Positions 18,203 through 31,302 are shown, counted from the stretch's first letter. The stretch: DNA of 64,000 nt from Roseovarius tolerans (GCF_900109855.1 NZ_FOBO01000001.1:62001-126000); one strand, 5' to 3'. Notes: a model not told the origin generated them from the sequence alone. A program made the numbers and translations.

Positions 18203-19153
18203 TCAGGCGGTGCTATCGGTGGTGCTCGCAAGTCGCGCCTCGGCCATGCCGAGCGCCTTGCGAAAGCGCGGGCCGCCGACCTTGCGGGCGATGGCGTTGC
18301 GGCAATGCAGCACCGTGAGGTGATAGCGCTCATCCGCAATGAGACGGCGCATCACGTTGGCGAGATAGGGGGTCTCCTCGCGGCGGGCGCGCCACATCCG
18401 CGCGATGTCGAGCGGTGTGAGGGGGGCCTCGCTGAGCGCGGCCAGCAGCTGCGCGATAAGCCCCATGCGTTGCAGGGTCTGCGCGATCTGGTAGCCGAGG
18501 AACCGGGTGCGAAACTTGACCACATTGGCGCGGGTGAAGAGCGCGGCATGCATCGCATCAAGCTCCACCTCCGGATCATAGAGCAGGACGGCTGCGTCGG
18601 CGGCATCGAGCATGTCGGGGGCATAGCCGTAGCGGTCGGTGAACGCAGTGCGGCGCATGTGCAGATACCGGTCGTCCCATTCCGCGACGCGCGGATCGAG
18701 TGTCGCCTGCGGGCTGAGCATCGCCACCCGCGCGCCGGGGGCGGCGACCGAAAAGGCCGCCGCTGCATAGCCGCAGGGCCCCGCGCCGTAGAAAATCACT
18801 TGATCGAATTCATCGAAAAAGCCGTCGTCGATCAGCCTGTCGAAATAGCCATAGACACGGGTGTCGCGAAACCATGTGTCGCCGTGGCTGAGCAGGCACA
18901 GATGTGACCAGCCAAAGCGCTCGATCATCGACCAGCCAAAGGGCTGTGCGGTGGCGGAACTGTCGGGCAGGCGATTGAAACTCTCGAAGGTCACCAGCAG
19001 AACCGGCTTGCGCTCGATCAGCAGGGCAGCGTGCCTGTCGCCCAGTGGCTGGCAATAGCCGTCATCGCCTGCCAGCGTGTCGACCTGCTCGATCCAAGCC
19101 TCCCAGGTCAGCCCGGAAAGATCGGCCTTGGATATATCGGCGCTGTCTTGCAT
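18203..19153 (-). CDS. Conserved protein of unknown function
   Basis: The 316-residue protein is of a Rhodobacteraceae type often labelled phosphoadenosine phosphosulfate reductase in databases, as I recall. I see no PAPS-reductase features such as a PP-loop SxGxxS or the C-terminal cysteine motif to support that. HLCLLSHGDTWFRD and QVIFYGAGPCGYAAAAFS suggest an alpha/beta fold with a glycine-rich turn resembling a hydrolase elbow, with cysteine in the nucleophile-like place. No signal peptide is visible. It diverges from the CO dehydrogenase operon across about 200 bases. Confidence 0.7.
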   Translation of the reverse strand: MQDSADISKADLSGLTWEAWIEQVDTLAGDDGYCQPLGDRHAALLIERKPVLLVTFESFNRLPDSSATAQPFGWSMIERFGWSHLCLLSHGDTWFRDTRVYGYFDRLIDDGFFDEFDQVIFYGAGPCGYAAAAFSVAAPGARVAMLSPQATLDPRVAEWDDRYLHMRRTAFTDRYGYAPDMLDAADAAVLLYDPEVELDAMHAALFTRANVVKFRTRFLGYQIAQTLQRMGLIAQLLAALSEAPLTPLDIARMWRARREETPYLANVMRRLIADERYHLTVLHCRNAIARKVGGPRFRKALGMAEARLASTTDSTA

Positions 19154-19358
19154 CACTGCTTGAACCCTCGGTCACGCGTGGTCGGTCTGCGCCGTCCATT
19201 AATATGGTTAAACATGGCCTCGCATTGGGGCAAAACTTGGGAGAATCCAAGAGCTTTCCGCGCGGATTTGCGACCTTTGTGTGAGGTCTGCGCCCTTGAC
19301 CGATGGGCAGTTGCGATGCACTTGATGAGCGCAGGCAAGGTGCAGCGGAGGCGAGAGC

Positions 19359-20267
19359 GTGCAAAACCCCACATCCATCGGTGCAGTTCAGGACATGCTG
19401 GCGGGACAGGATTATGTCTGTGGGCGCGCCTTGGGCACGGTGACCTATCTCGCGCTGACCCTCGGGCGGCCGCTGTTCCTCGAGGGTGAGGCGGGCACCG
19501 GCAAGACCGAGATCGCCAAGGCCATCGCGGCAGGTCTGGGGCGGCGTTTGATCCGGTTGCAATGTTACGAGGGGTTGGATGCGGCAAGCGCCGTCTATGA
19601 ATGGAATTTCGCCGAACAGATGATCGCCATCCGAACCGCCGAGGCCGCAGGGGGCGTGGATCGCGGACATCTGAAGGATGAGCTTTTCACCGAGGATTAT
19701 CTGGTCGAGCGCCCGCTCCTGCAGGCGATGCGGCCGCAAGCGGGCGGCGCGCCGGTGTTGCTGATCGACGAGATCGACCGCACCGACGAGCCCTTCGAGG
19801 CGTTCTTGCTGGAGGCGCTTTCGGATTTTCAGGTTACGATTCCGGAGCTTGGCACGATCCACGCGCCCGAGCCGCCGATCGTGATCCTAACATCGAACCG
19901 CACCCGCGAGGTGCATGATGCCCTGAAACGCCGCTGTCTTTATCATTGGGTGGAGTATCCGACTTTCGACCGCGAGATCGAGATATTGCAGGCCCGCGCG
20001 CCCGAGGCGGCCGAGCAGTTGAGCCGCGAGGTGGTGGCTTTCGTGCAGGCGCTGCGCACCGAGGATCTGTTCAAGAAACCGGGCGTGGCCGAGACCATCG
20101 ACTGGGCCAAATGCCTGCTGGCGCTCGACGTGATCAGCCTTAGCCCCGAGGTGATCGCCGATACGCTCGGCGCGATCCTGAAATATCAGGACGATATCGC
20201 CCGGATGCAGGGCTCCGAGGCCAAGCGTATCCTCGACGAGGTGCGCAGCACGCTGGCACCCGCCTGA
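19359..20267 (+). CDS. MoxR-type AAA+ ATPase of the CO dehydrogenase locus (CoxD-like)
   Basis: The 302-residue ATPase has Walker A GEAGTGKT (about residues 43-50), Walker B VLLIDEID, sensor 1 VILTSNRTRE, and an arginine-rich lid. MoxR proteins work as chaperones with VWA-domain partners; in cox operons CoxD is needed to mature the Mo/Cu active site. The start is GTG 19359, chosen for the GGAGG site 8 bases upstream. The partner VWA gene follows 58 bases later. Confidence 0.9.
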   Translation: MQNPTSIGAVQDMLAGQDYVCGRALGTVTYLALTLGRPLFLEGEAGTGKTEIAKAIAAGLGRRLIRLQCYEGLDAASAVYEWNFAEQMIAIRTAEAAGGVDRGHLKDELFTEDYLVERPLLQAMRPQAGGAPVLLIDEIDRTDEPFEAFLLEALSDFQVTIPELGTIHAPEPPIVILTSNRTREVHDALKRRCLYHWVEYPTFDREIEILQARAPEAAEQLSREVVAFVQALRTEDLFKKPGVAETIDWAKCLLALDVISLSPEVIADTLGAILKYQDDIARMQGSEAKRILDEVRSTLAPA

Positions 20268-20269
20268 TG

Positions 20270-20320
20270 TTTCTTTTTGGTCGAAATACTCCGGGGGTGT
20301 GGGGGCGGCGCCCCCACGCG
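20270..20320 (-). repeat. Dispersed operon-internal repeat, copy 2 (inverted), with strong hairpin
   Basis: The spacer between the MoxR and VWA genes contains GGTCGAAATACTCCGGGGG, the inverted form of the repeat core seen at 17081 and 24160. It is followed by GTGGGGG-CGGCG-CCCCCAC, a 7-bp perfect hairpin. A related GC-rich palindrome accompanies copy 3. Confidence 0.6.
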
Positions 20321-20325
20321 ATGCC

Positions 20326-21588
20326 ATGACAGACTATGCCCCGCTGGAGTTGCCCGACGATCCCAAGCTGACGCACAACATCACCCATTTCGCCCGCGCG
20401 CTGCGGGCGGCGGGGTTGCCAATCGGGCCGGGGCGGGTGATCGACGCGGTGCGCGCGGTGGCCGCCGCCGGGTTCACGAGTCGGGAGGATTATTTTTACA
20501 CGCTGCGCGCGTGCCTTGTGACGCGGCCGGAACATCTGACGGTTTTCGCGCAGGTCTTTCGCCTCTATTGGCGCGATCCGCGCTATATGGAGCACATGAT
20601 GGCGATGATGCTGCCCGCCATCCGGGGTGTGCAGGAGGATCGCAGTGCGCAGGCCGCCGAGAAGCGCGCGGCGGAGGCGCTGCTTGACGGTGTGGCGCGC
20701 GACGCGCCCGAGATCGAGGAGCATGACAGCGACGAGGTGCATATCGACATCGACGCCTCCGCCACGATGTCGGGCGAGGAGCGGCTTCGGAAACTTGATT
20801 TTGAGCAGATGAGCAATGCCGAGGTGGCGCAGGCCAAGCGCATGCTGGCGCGGCTGACTTTGCCGGTCAAACCCTTTGCCTCGCGCCGGGGCGTGGCGAA
20901 CCCGCAGGGCGCGCGGCTCGACATGCGCCGCAGCATGCGCGGGGCGCTGCGCCACGGCGGTGAAATGCGCCGCATTCACCGCAAAAAGCCGCGCGAGCGG
21001 TGGCCCAATCTTGTCGTTTTGTGCGATATTTCCGGCTCTATGAGCCAATATAGCCGCATGGTCTTGCACTTTCTCCACGCAGTCGCCAATCAGAAGGGGG
21101 CGGGCTGGGCGCGCGTGCATGCCTTCACGTTTGGCACGCAATTGACCAATATCACCCGCCAGTTGGCGACGCGGGATGTGGATGCGGCCCTTGCCGCCGC
21201 CGGGAAACAGGCGCAGGATTGGGAGGGCGGCACGCGCATCGGGGCGTCGCTGCACGCGTTCAATCGCGATTGGTCGCGCCGGGTGATGGGGCAGGGCGCG
21301 GTGGTGCTGTTGATCACCGACGGTCTCGACCGCGACGCGCCCGAGGCGCTGAGCCACGAGATGGAACGCGTGCACCTGTCGTCGCGACGGCTCATATGGC
21401 TCAACCCGCTGCTGAGGTGGGAGGGGTTTGCGCCCAAGGCGCAAGGCATCCGCGCGATGCTGCCGCATGTGGACGCCTTCCGCGCGGGCCATTCCATCGC
21501 CACGCTGGAGGATCTGGCCGAGGCGATTTCGCGTCGGGATGACGATGGCGAAAAGGCGCGGCTGATGGCGGCGTTGCAGGAGGGATGA
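20326..21588 (+). CDS. VWA-domain protein, CoxE-like
   Basis: The 420-residue protein has a C-terminal von Willebrand A domain with MIDAS motif LCDISGSMSQYS and a later LITDGLDRD strand. The N-terminal half (HNITHFARALRAAGLPIGPGR) is the typical opening of the VWA-containing CoxE family. It is the expected partner of the upstream MoxR ATPase in maturing the molybdenum enzyme. The start ATG 20326 follows the repeat. Its stop is 4 bases from the next start. Confidence 0.88.
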   Translation: MTDYAPLELPDDPKLTHNITHFARALRAAGLPIGPGRVIDAVRAVAAAGFTSREDYFYTLRACLVTRPEHLTVFAQVFRLYWRDPRYMEHMMAMMLPAIRGVQEDRSAQAAEKRAAEALLDGVARDAPEIEEHDSDEVHIDIDASATMSGEERLRKLDFEQMSNAEVAQAKRMLARLTLPVKPFASRRGVANPQGARLDMRRSMRGALRHGGEMRRIHRKKPRERWPNLVVLCDISGSMSQYSRMVLHFLHAVANQKGAGWARVHAFTFGTQLTNITRQLATRDVDAALAAAGKQAQDWEGGTRIGASLHAFNRDWSRRVMGQGAVVLLITDGLDRDAPEALSHEMERVHLSSRRLIWLNPLLRWEGFAPKAQGIRAMLPHVDAFRAGHSIATLEDLAEAISRRDDDGEKARLMAALQEG

Positions 21589-21592
21589 GGGA

Positions 21593-22551
21593 ATGGATCT
21601 GTTCGACGATATTCCAAAGACCGCGCTCGAATGGCACCGGGCAGGCAAGGGGGCGGCGTTGGCCACGGTGGTTGAGACTTGGGGCAGCGCGCCGCGCCGG
21701 GTGGGCAGTCAACTGGCGATCAGCGGCGAGGCTGAGATTGAGGGCTCGGTCTCGGGTGGCTGTGTCGAGGGGGCTGTGGTCGCCGAGGCGCTCGATGCCA
21801 TCGAGGAGGGCCGGTCGGTCATGCTGGAATACGGTGTCAGCGATGGCGATGCCTTTGCCGTGGGGCTGGCGTGCGGCGGCACGATCCGGGTGTTGGTGGA
21901 GCCGGTGGGCTCGGTCATGCCAGAGGATCTGCTGGCGGATCTGGTGCTGGCGCGGGAAGCGCGCGTGCCGGTGGCCTATGTGACCGGGCCGGGGGGGCGC
22001 AGGCTGGAGCGCGAGGGGCATGAGGGCCGCTTTCGGATGGACCGTTCGGGGTTCGAGGAGGATGGCGAGACGTTCGTTGGCATCCACAACCCGCCGCTGC
22101 GCATAATCGTGGTGGGGGCGGTGCATATCGCGCAAGCCCTAGTGCCGATGGCGCGCATAGCGGGCTATGATCCGATCCTGATCGACCCGCGCGAAAGCTT
22201 TGCCAGCGAGGCGCGGTTTCCCGGCGAGACGGTGCTGCACGACTGGCCCGACGAGGGGCTGAGGGCCCTGGGCCTGGATCTGCGCACCGCGCTGGTGCTG
22301 CTGACCCATGATCCCAAGCTCGATGATCCCGCGCTGATCGAGGCGCTGCGCTCTGACGTGTTCTACATCGGTGCGCTCGGGTCTACCCGGACGCATGCGA
22401 AGCGCGTGGAACGGCTGGCCGGGGCCGGGTTCTCCGAGGCCGAGATCGGGCGGATTCATGGGCCCATCGGTCTCGACATTGGGGCGGCAGGGCCGTCGGA
22501 GATCGCGGTGAGCGTTCTGGCCGAGATGACGTGGGTTCTGAGGAAAGGCGC

Positions 22552-22555
<4 letters not shown>
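21593..22555 (+). CDS. XdhC/CoxF-type molybdenum cofactor insertion factor
   Basis: XdhC/CoxI proteins bind molybdopterin cofactor, help sulfurate it and insert it into xanthine dehydrogenase-type enzymes. The 320-residue protein has the N-terminal XdhC/CoxI domain with TWGSAPRRVGSQLAI and GSVSGGCVEGAV (conserved cysteine about residue 56), then a Rossmann-type domain with RIIVVGAVHIAQAL. ALVLLTHDPKLDDPAL and YIGALGSTRTHAKR are conserved C-terminal blocks. The ATGA overlap with the next gene indicates coupling. Confidence 0.9.
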
Positions 22556-23544
<989 letters not shown>

Positions 23545-23661
23545 GACAAAAGAAACCGGGTTCTCAAGTGGCGGGAGGCATGCTTTAGTCGCATTGGACA
23601 GTCAGACAGAAGTGACTAAGGTCTGATTGGGAGAAAGATACAATCGAACCGGGAGGAGCCA

Positions 23662-24147
23662 ATGCCAGAGGTCAAGATGACCGTGAACGGCAAGCCAGCG
23701 TCGGGCCAGATCGAAGGCCGCACGCTTCTTGTCGATTTCCTGAGAGAGAACCTGGGCCTGACGGGCACGCACGTCGGCTGTGACACCAGCCAATGCGGGG
23801 CCTGCGTGGTGCATGTGGAGGGCCGCGCCGTCAAGGCCTGCACCATGTTCGCCGCCGAGGCCGAGGGCATGGAGGTAAAAACCATCGAGGCGATGGCCGA
23901 GCCCGACGGCACGCTGCATCCCATTCAGGCCGCGTTCCAGGACCATCACGGGCTGCAATGCGGGTTCTGCACGCCGGGCATGGTGATGTCGGCGGCGGCA
24001 CTGCTTAAGGACAACCCCACGCCCACCGAGGCCGAGGTGCGCGACTACCTCGAAGGGAACCTGTGCCGTTGCACGGGCTATCACAATATCGTCAAGGCGA
24101 TCCTCGCGGCATCCGGCCAGGATGTGAGCAAGATCGCGGCGGAATAA
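23662..24147 (+). CDS. coxS: CO dehydrogenase-type small subunit, two [2Fe-2S] clusters
   Basis: The 161-residue iron-sulfur subunit passes electrons from the Mo site to FAD. The plant-ferredoxin-type cluster uses C40, C45, C48 and C60 (CDTSQCGAC...C); the alpha-helical cluster uses C100, C103, C135 and C137 (CGFC...CRC). All eight ligands are present. The start ATG 23662 has GGGAGGAG upstream. The order S-L-M is that of form II CO dehydrogenases. The 117 bases before it hold no gene. Confidence 0.96.
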   Translation: MPEVKMTVNGKPASGQIEGRTLLVDFLRENLGLTGTHVGCDTSQCGACVVHVEGRAVKACTMFAAEAEGMEVKTIEAMAEPDGTLHPIQAAFQDHHGLQCGFCTPGMVMSAAALLKDNPTPTEAEVRDYLEGNLCRCTGYHNIVKAILAASGQDVSKIAAE

Positions 24148-24159
24148 GCGGACAAGAGG

Positions 24160-24213
24160 GGGCGCTGCCCCCGCGCCTGCGGCGCTCCCCCGGAATATTT
24201 CGGGCAAGATGAA
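24160..24213 (+). repeat. Dispersed operon-internal repeat, copy 3, with hairpin
   Basis: The coxS-coxL spacer contains GGGGGCGCTGCCCCC, a short perfect palindrome, then GCGCCTGCGGCGC, another palindrome, and the repeat core GGAATATTTCGGGCAAGATG. It is the fullest copy of the element in the window and lies 52 bases before the coxL start. Confidence 0.6.
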
Positions 24214-24265
24214 AATGCTGCGGGTTTGATGGGGGTGACCCCGGACCATTCAGGGAGGTCAAGAC

Positions 24266-26629
<2,364 letters not shown>

Positions 26630-26640
26630 GGAGAGCGATC

Positions 26641-27432
26641 ATGTATGCATTCGATATCGAAAGACCTACGCGGTTGACCGATGCGGTGAAACTGCTGAGC
26701 GATGCGACCGACAGCCAGCCCCTTGGCGGTGGTCAGACGCTGATTCCGGCGCTTAAGGCGCGGCTTGCAGCGCCGGAGCGTCTGGTTTGCTTGTCTGCCG
26801 TTGACGAGATCAAGGGTATCTGCACCGCCGATGACGGCGCGCTCTGCATCGGTGGGGGCACCTGTCATGCCGATGTGGCGGCTGGGGCGGGGGCCTATCC
26901 CGCGCTGGCAAGTCTCGCGGCCAATATCGGTGACCCGGCGGTGCGCAATCGCGGTACCATCGGCGGCAGCCTTGCCAATAACGACCCGTCCTCCTGTTAT
27001 CCGGCGGCGGTTCTGGGGTCGGGGGCCACGGTGGTGACCACCAACCGCAAGATCGCCGCGGATGATTTCTTTGAAGGCATGTTCACCACATCGCTGGAGG
27101 AAGGTGAGATCATCACCGAGGTGCGTTTTCCGGTGCCGGAAAAGGCGAATTACCAGAAGTTCGAGCAGCCCGCCTCGCGGTTTGCGCTGGTCGGCGTGTT
27201 CGTGGCGAAATATGCCGATGGTGTGCGCGTGGCCGTCACTGGCGCGTCGGAGGACGGCGTGTTTCGCTGGTCCGAGGCGGAGGCGGCGTTGTCGTCTGAT
27301 TTCTCCGCGGGTGCGGTGGAGGGGCTGAGCCTGTCGGGGGACGGGATGATTTCCGACATGCATGGCTCGGGCGATTACCGCGCGCATCTGGTGGGCGTTC
27401 TGACCCGCCGGGCTGTGGCGGCGGCGGGCTGA
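26641..27432 (+). CDS. coxM: CO dehydrogenase-type medium (FAD) subunit
   Basis: The 263-residue flavoprotein subunit takes electrons from CoxS and passes them to the respiratory chain. The FAD-binding motifs are GGGQTLIPALKARL (about residues 28-41) and NRGTIGGSLANNDPSSCYPA (about 103-122). It starts 11 bases after coxL with GGAGAG upstream, and ends the operon ahead of a strong terminator. Confidence 0.95.
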   Translation: MYAFDIERPTRLTDAVKLLSDATDSQPLGGGQTLIPALKARLAAPERLVCLSAVDEIKGICTADDGALCIGGGTCHADVAAGAGAYPALASLAANIGDPAVRNRGTIGGSLANNDPSSCYPAAVLGSGATVVTTNRKIAADDFFEGMFTTSLEEGEIITEVRFPVPEKANYQKFEQPASRFALVGVFVAKYADGVRVAVTGASEDGVFRWSEAEAALSSDFSAGAVEGLSLSGDGMISDMHGSGDYRAHLVGVLTRRAVAAAG

Positions 27433-27453
27433 GGCGGTTTGCGTGATAAGAGT

Positions 27454-27486
27454 GGGCCGCCCTCTGGGAAGGGGGCGGCCTTTTTT
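27454..27486 (+). terminator. Terminator of the cox operon
   Basis: GGGCCGCCC and GGGCGGCC form an 8-9 bp stem around TCTGGGAAGG, followed by TTTTTT. It lies 21 bases after the coxM stop. Confidence 0.85.
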
Positions 27487-27734
27487 GTTGTGGCATGGAT
27501 TGGCCTTGAGCTGCCATTGGATTGAGGTACCCGCGCGATACGCGGTCGTAGACCGCCGTGCATCGCCGGGCCGTCCCCCGGCACGGCGATTTGGCTGCAA
27601 CCTGCTATGCGCTCGGATGTTTTTCGGGCTTGGCTGATATAAAGCGCTATAAAGCTGATGTTGGATCGCCGTACCACGGCCCGTCGATGCGCGGCTCACT
27701 TCAACGGCAGCAACAGGCCAACCGCGCCCTCCTC
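27487..27734. other. Intergenic region between cox and photosynthesis genes
   Basis: These 248 bases separate the cox terminator from the end of bchO. I see no coding frame of merit. ATCGCCG and CGGCGAT (27562-27590) form an imperfect palindrome that could help end bchO transcription, but it has no T-run on the minus strand. Confidence 0.5.
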
Positions 27735-28622
27735 TCAAGGTATTCGGGGCGCGGGCTCGCTCAATATCAGCTCCACCAGATCGCAGACCCTCTCCGGGTC
27801 TTCCTCATGCGCAAGGTGCCCCAGGCCGGGTAGATGCGAGACCGTGCAATTGGGCAGGCGCTCAGCGGTGCGGTCGGAGACCTTGGGCGGCACTGCAAGA
27901 TCGTTTTCGCCGGTGATCAGGTGGCAGGGGGCGGTCACGCGTTCCAGCCGCTCGAGCAGGCCGTCAATCTCCCATTGCGACATCATCCGCAGGGTGCCGT
28001 CAACATGGCCGCGATCCGAGATGAGCCGGGCGTAGAGTGCCAGACCCGCCGGGTCGAGCGTCGATCCCGTCCCCTCGATCAGGCGTCTTGCGCGATTGAC
28101 CGGGTTGCCGCCCATGGTGAAGATCGTTGCGGTCAACGGGTTGAGCGCCAGCACCCGCGCCAGCACCGGAAAGAGCCAGCCCGCGATGCCTTCAAACCGG
28201 TCAAGGGCCGCGTTGAGGCCGATCACCATCGGAGGCATGCCGTCCGGCGCGGTAAGCCGCGTGCTGAGATCGAGCGCGATGGCTGCCCCGGCGGAATGGC
28301 CCATGATGGCGCGGGGATGCCAGCCTTGGGTATCGCACAGTGTCGCGATATCGGTGGACATCGCGACCAGCCCGCAGCGCCGGCGGTCGCCCGCGCGGGT
28401 GAAACCCTGCGCGGGCAGGTCGAGCGCCACGACATGGTATTGCTGCGCCAGCCGTGGCAGCACATCGCGCCAGCTATGGGTCGAGGCCCCGGCACCGTGC
28501 AGCAAGAGCAGCGTCTCGCCGCTTCCCATTTCCTGCACATGCCAGTCATGCGGGCGGTGGCGGATACGACGCGAGCAGGCGCGGTTGGGCCAGTCGTGCG
28601 GGATGTCGGCCCCGCCGCTCAT
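27735..28622 (-). CDS. bchO: Magnesium chelatase-associated hydrolase BchO
   Basis: BchO is an alpha/beta hydrolase encoded with the Mg chelatase genes in purple bacteria; its exact role in bacteriochlorophyll synthesis is not settled. The 295-residue protein has the oxyanion turn LLHGAGASTHSW, nucleophile elbow IMGHSAGAA, ITGENDLAVPP with the acidic residue, and LPGLGHLAHEE with the catalytic histidine. The N-terminus DIPHDWPNRACSRRI is typical of BchO. Its start overlaps the bchD stop. Confidence 0.92.
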   Translation of the reverse strand: MSGGADIPHDWPNRACSRRIRHRPHDWHVQEMGSGETLLLLHGAGASTHSWRDVLPRLAQQYHVVALDLPAQGFTRAGDRRRCGLVAMSTDIATLCDTQGWHPRAIMGHSAGAAIALDLSTRLTAPDGMPPMVIGLNAALDRFEGIAGWLFPVLARVLALNPLTATIFTMGGNPVNRARRLIEGTGSTLDPAGLALYARLISDRGHVDGTLRMMSQWEIDGLLERLERVTAPCHLITGENDLAVPPKVSDRTAERLPNCTVSHLPGLGHLAHEEDPERVCDLVELILSEPAPRIP

Positions 28623-30301
28623 CGGGCTGTCGCGTCGAGCGTCGTGGAGACGGCGGTGCTGATGCGGTTTGCATCGGCACGGGGCAGGGCGAGGTACTGC
28701 GCGCCAAGGCCATGGGCAAGCTGCGCGGTCTCGGGGGCGCTGCGCGCCGAGGTGTCGATAAGGATCGCGGGCAGGCTGAGGGCGCGCAGGTACCCTGCCA
28801 CCTCATATGCCTCCTGCATGGCCGCCGCTCGTCCGCCGCTGCCATCGAGCGCGACATTGGCGCGCCCGTCGGTCAGCAGCGCAAGGGCAGGGTCGAGACC
28901 GCGGCCACGCGCCTGTGCCGCCAGCGTGGCCCCGGCCAGAAGCCCCGCCGCGAGCGGTGTGCCGCCGCCGCCGGGCAAGCCCGCCAGCCGCCGCTTGGCC
29001 TGCACCAACGAGCGGGTGGGAGGCAGGAGCAATTCCGCCCCACTCCCACGAAAGGCGATGAGTGCCACGTGATCGCGCCGCGCATAGGCCTGTGCCAGCA
29101 GCAGTTCCACCGCGCCCTTGGCCTCGGCGAGCCGCGCCATCGCCGCCGAGCCCGAGGCATCGACGGCGAAGATCAGCAGCCGGTCGGAGCGGGTCTCAAA
29201 CCTGCGCAGACGAATGTCGGAGGGGTGAATGATCACGCGCGCGCCGCTCTCGCCCTGCCGTCGCAGCGGTTGCCACGGGGCGGCGTTGCGCAGCGTGGCG
29301 ACGATGTCGATGCGCGCGCGCCCGTCGGGTTTGCCGGGGCGTGACGGCAGGGGACGCCCGCGCCGGTTGCCCTTGCGCCGCGCGCCGGCCCCGGCACCGC
29401 GCATGCCGCGCACACCGCGCGCGTTTTGCAGCCGCTCCATCAGCCCCGGGGGGATAAGCGCCGCAACCGCGTCGATCAGCATGTCGTCGGGGATGTCTCC
29501 TTGAGTTTCGTCGGTATCGGCGCTGTCGGTTTCGGGGTCGGGGGGCGGTGTGTCGTCCTGCGGCTCCGCCTCGTCTTCCTCTTGCGGGATCTGCGTGGCG
29601 CGATGCGCAAAGACCAGTTCCGCCGCCTCGCGCAGGTCGTCGTCATTGGGTGTGTCGCGCATGTTCAGGGCGGCCAGAGCGCGGGCAGCGCGCAGCGCCA
29701 GCAGGGGCGCGCGCAGGCTGTCGATGCCGAAACGCGCGGCAAGGGCGGTGAGCGTGGCGATATGGTCGGGGTGTAGCCTGATCTCGGGCAGGTGCGCGCG
29801 AGCGGCGTCGAGATCAGCGGGGGCGGGCAGTGTCGCCTGCGCCTGCTGCCAGCCGGTCTCGTTCAGGTCGAGGCCAAAAGCCAGCCTCTCGATCAGCGCG
29901 TCGGGCGCGCGCTCGGTCTCCTCCGCGCTCTCGTCGAGCAAGATCAGCCCGTGCCCCGCCTCGCGATCGAGCAGTTGTGCCAGCCGCGCGGCGAGATGCG
30001 GTGGCGTGCGCTCGGCCATCGGCAGAATCAGGCGGGCAGGCTGCGTGGCCAGTCCCTCTTGCCAGACCAGCCGCCCTTGGGCCAGCGTGGCAGCGACATC
30101 CGCGCCGCCGAAAAGCGCGGTATCGCTGAGGTCGGGATGAATGCGCCTTGCGGGACCGGGCAGTGTGAAAAGCAGCGTCTCGAAGCGTTGCCGGACCGGG
30201 CCCGCGCGCGCGCGCAGATGCAGCCCGCGCAGGCCCTCTGGGTCGATCGCCAGAAGGCTGAGCGCGCGCAGCGCGCGAGCCCATGCGGCGGCGCCGCTCA
30301 T
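28619..30301 (-). CDS. bchD: Magnesium chelatase subunit D
   Basis: BchD partners BchI and BchH to insert Mg2+ into protoporphyrin IX, the first committed bacteriochlorophyll step. The 560-residue protein has an N-terminal AAA+-like domain that lacks a proper Walker A, an acidic, proline-rich linker (about residues 245-275), a basic segment (GARRKGNRRGRP), and a C-terminal integrin I/VWA domain with MIDAS FAVDASGSAAMARL. It overlaps bchI and bchO by four bases at each end, so the three are translated together. Confidence 0.95.
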   Translation of the reverse strand: MSGAAAWARALRALSLLAIDPEGLRGLHLRARAGPVRQRFETLLFTLPGPARRIHPDLSDTALFGGADVAATLAQGRLVWQEGLATQPARLILPMAERTPPHLAARLAQLLDREAGHGLILLDESAEETERAPDALIERLAFGLDLNETGWQQAQATLPAPADLDAARAHLPEIRLHPDHIATLTALAARFGIDSLRAPLLALRAARALAALNMRDTPNDDDLREAAELVFAHRATQIPQEEDEAEPQDDTPPPDPETDSADTDETQGDIPDDMLIDAVAALIPPGLMERLQNARGVRGMRGAGAGARRKGNRRGRPLPSRPGKPDGRARIDIVATLRNAAPWQPLRRQGESGARVIIHPSDIRLRRFETRSDRLLIFAVDASGSAAMARLAEAKGAVELLLAQAYARRDHVALIAFRGSGAELLLPPTRSLVQAKRRLAGLPGGGGTPLAAGLLAGATLAAQARGRGLDPALALLTDGRANVALDGSGGRAAAMQEAYEVAGYLRALSLPAILIDTSARSAPETAQLAHGLGAQYLALPRADANRISTAVSTTLDATAR

Positions 30302-31302
30302 CCCAGCACGTCCTCGGTCAGGCGGATGACGCGGGTGACCGATCCGGCCTCGTCCAATGGGTCGCGGCGCAGCCGGTGGCTGAGCGCGATCGGGGCGACG
30401 CGGCGCAGGTGATCGCGGGTGATGGCGGCGGCGCCTTCATAGGCGGCAAGCGCGCGGGCGCTGCGCATCAGTGTCAGCTCGCCGCGCAGCCCGTCCGCGC
30501 CAAGCGCGGTGCAAAGGGTTGCGCAATCGCGCAGGATATCGTCGGGCGTGGTCACATCGGGCTTGGCCGCGCGGGCGGCAAGGATCGCGTCGCGGATCGC
30601 TGCATCCTCGGCCCGCCAATGGGCGAGAAAGGCGGCATTGTCGGTCTCATAGGCGTCGCGGCGGCGGATGATCTCGATCCGCTCCTCGATATCGGTGGGC
30701 GAGCGCACCTCGACCGAGAGGCCGAACCGGTCGAGCAGCTGCGGGCGCAATTCGCCCTCTTCGGGGTTGCCTGAGCCGACCAGCACAAAGCGCGCCGGAT
30801 GGCGGATCGAAAGCCCCTCGCGCTCGACCACGTTTTCGCCGGATTGGGCCACGTCGAGCAGCAGGTCGACGATGTGATCCTCCAGCAGGTTGACCTCGTC
30901 GATATAGAGATAGCCGCGATTGGCGCGCGCCAGCAGGCCCGGCTCGAATGTTTTTTCGCCGCGCGTGAGCGCCCGCTCGATGTCGAGCGCGCCGGTCACC
31001 CGGTCCTCGGTCACGCCGAGCGGCAGATCGACCACGGGGGTGGGGCGCTCGACGATGGCGCCGTCGGGGGGCGGGGCCCAGTCGGGGCTGTCCTCGGCGC
31101 GTTCGGCATTGGTGGGGCTGCCCTCGATCATGCGGATGGGGGGCAAAAGGGCCGCGAGCGCGCGCACGGCGGTGGATTTGCCCGTGCCGCGGTCACCAAA
31201 GACAAGCACGCCACCAAGCCCCGGCTCGATCGCGGTGAGGATCATCGCGCGTTTCATCTGGTCCTGACCGACGATGGCGGAAAACGGGTAGGGGGCTGTC
31301 AT
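30298..31302 (-). CDS. bchI: Magnesium chelatase ATPase subunit I
   Basis: BchI is the AAA+ motor of Mg chelatase. The 334-residue protein has Walker A GDRGTGKS (about residues 36-43), the BchI loop with RPTPVVDLPLGVTEDRV, Walker B YLYIDEVNLLEDH, sensor LVGSGNPEEGELRPQLLDRF with arginine finger. The start ATG 31302 overlaps the crtA stop (ATGA). An open frame continues upstream through crtA in another frame but is not part of BchI. Confidence 0.96.
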   Translation of the reverse strand: MTAPYPFSAIVGQDQMKRAMILTAIEPGLGGVLVFGDRGTGKSTAVRALAALLPPIRMIEGSPTNAERAEDSPDWAPPPDGAIVERPTPVVDLPLGVTEDRVTGALDIERALTRGEKTFEPGLLARANRGYLYIDEVNLLEDHIVDLLLDVAQSGENVVEREGLSIRHPARFVLVGSGNPEEGELRPQLLDRFGLSVEVRSPTDIEERIEIIRRRDAYETDNAAFLAHWRAEDAAIRDAILAARAAKPDVTTPDDILRDCATLCTALGADGLRGELTLMRSARALAAYEGAAAITRDHLRRVAPIALSHRLRRDPLDEAGSVTRVIRLTEDVLG

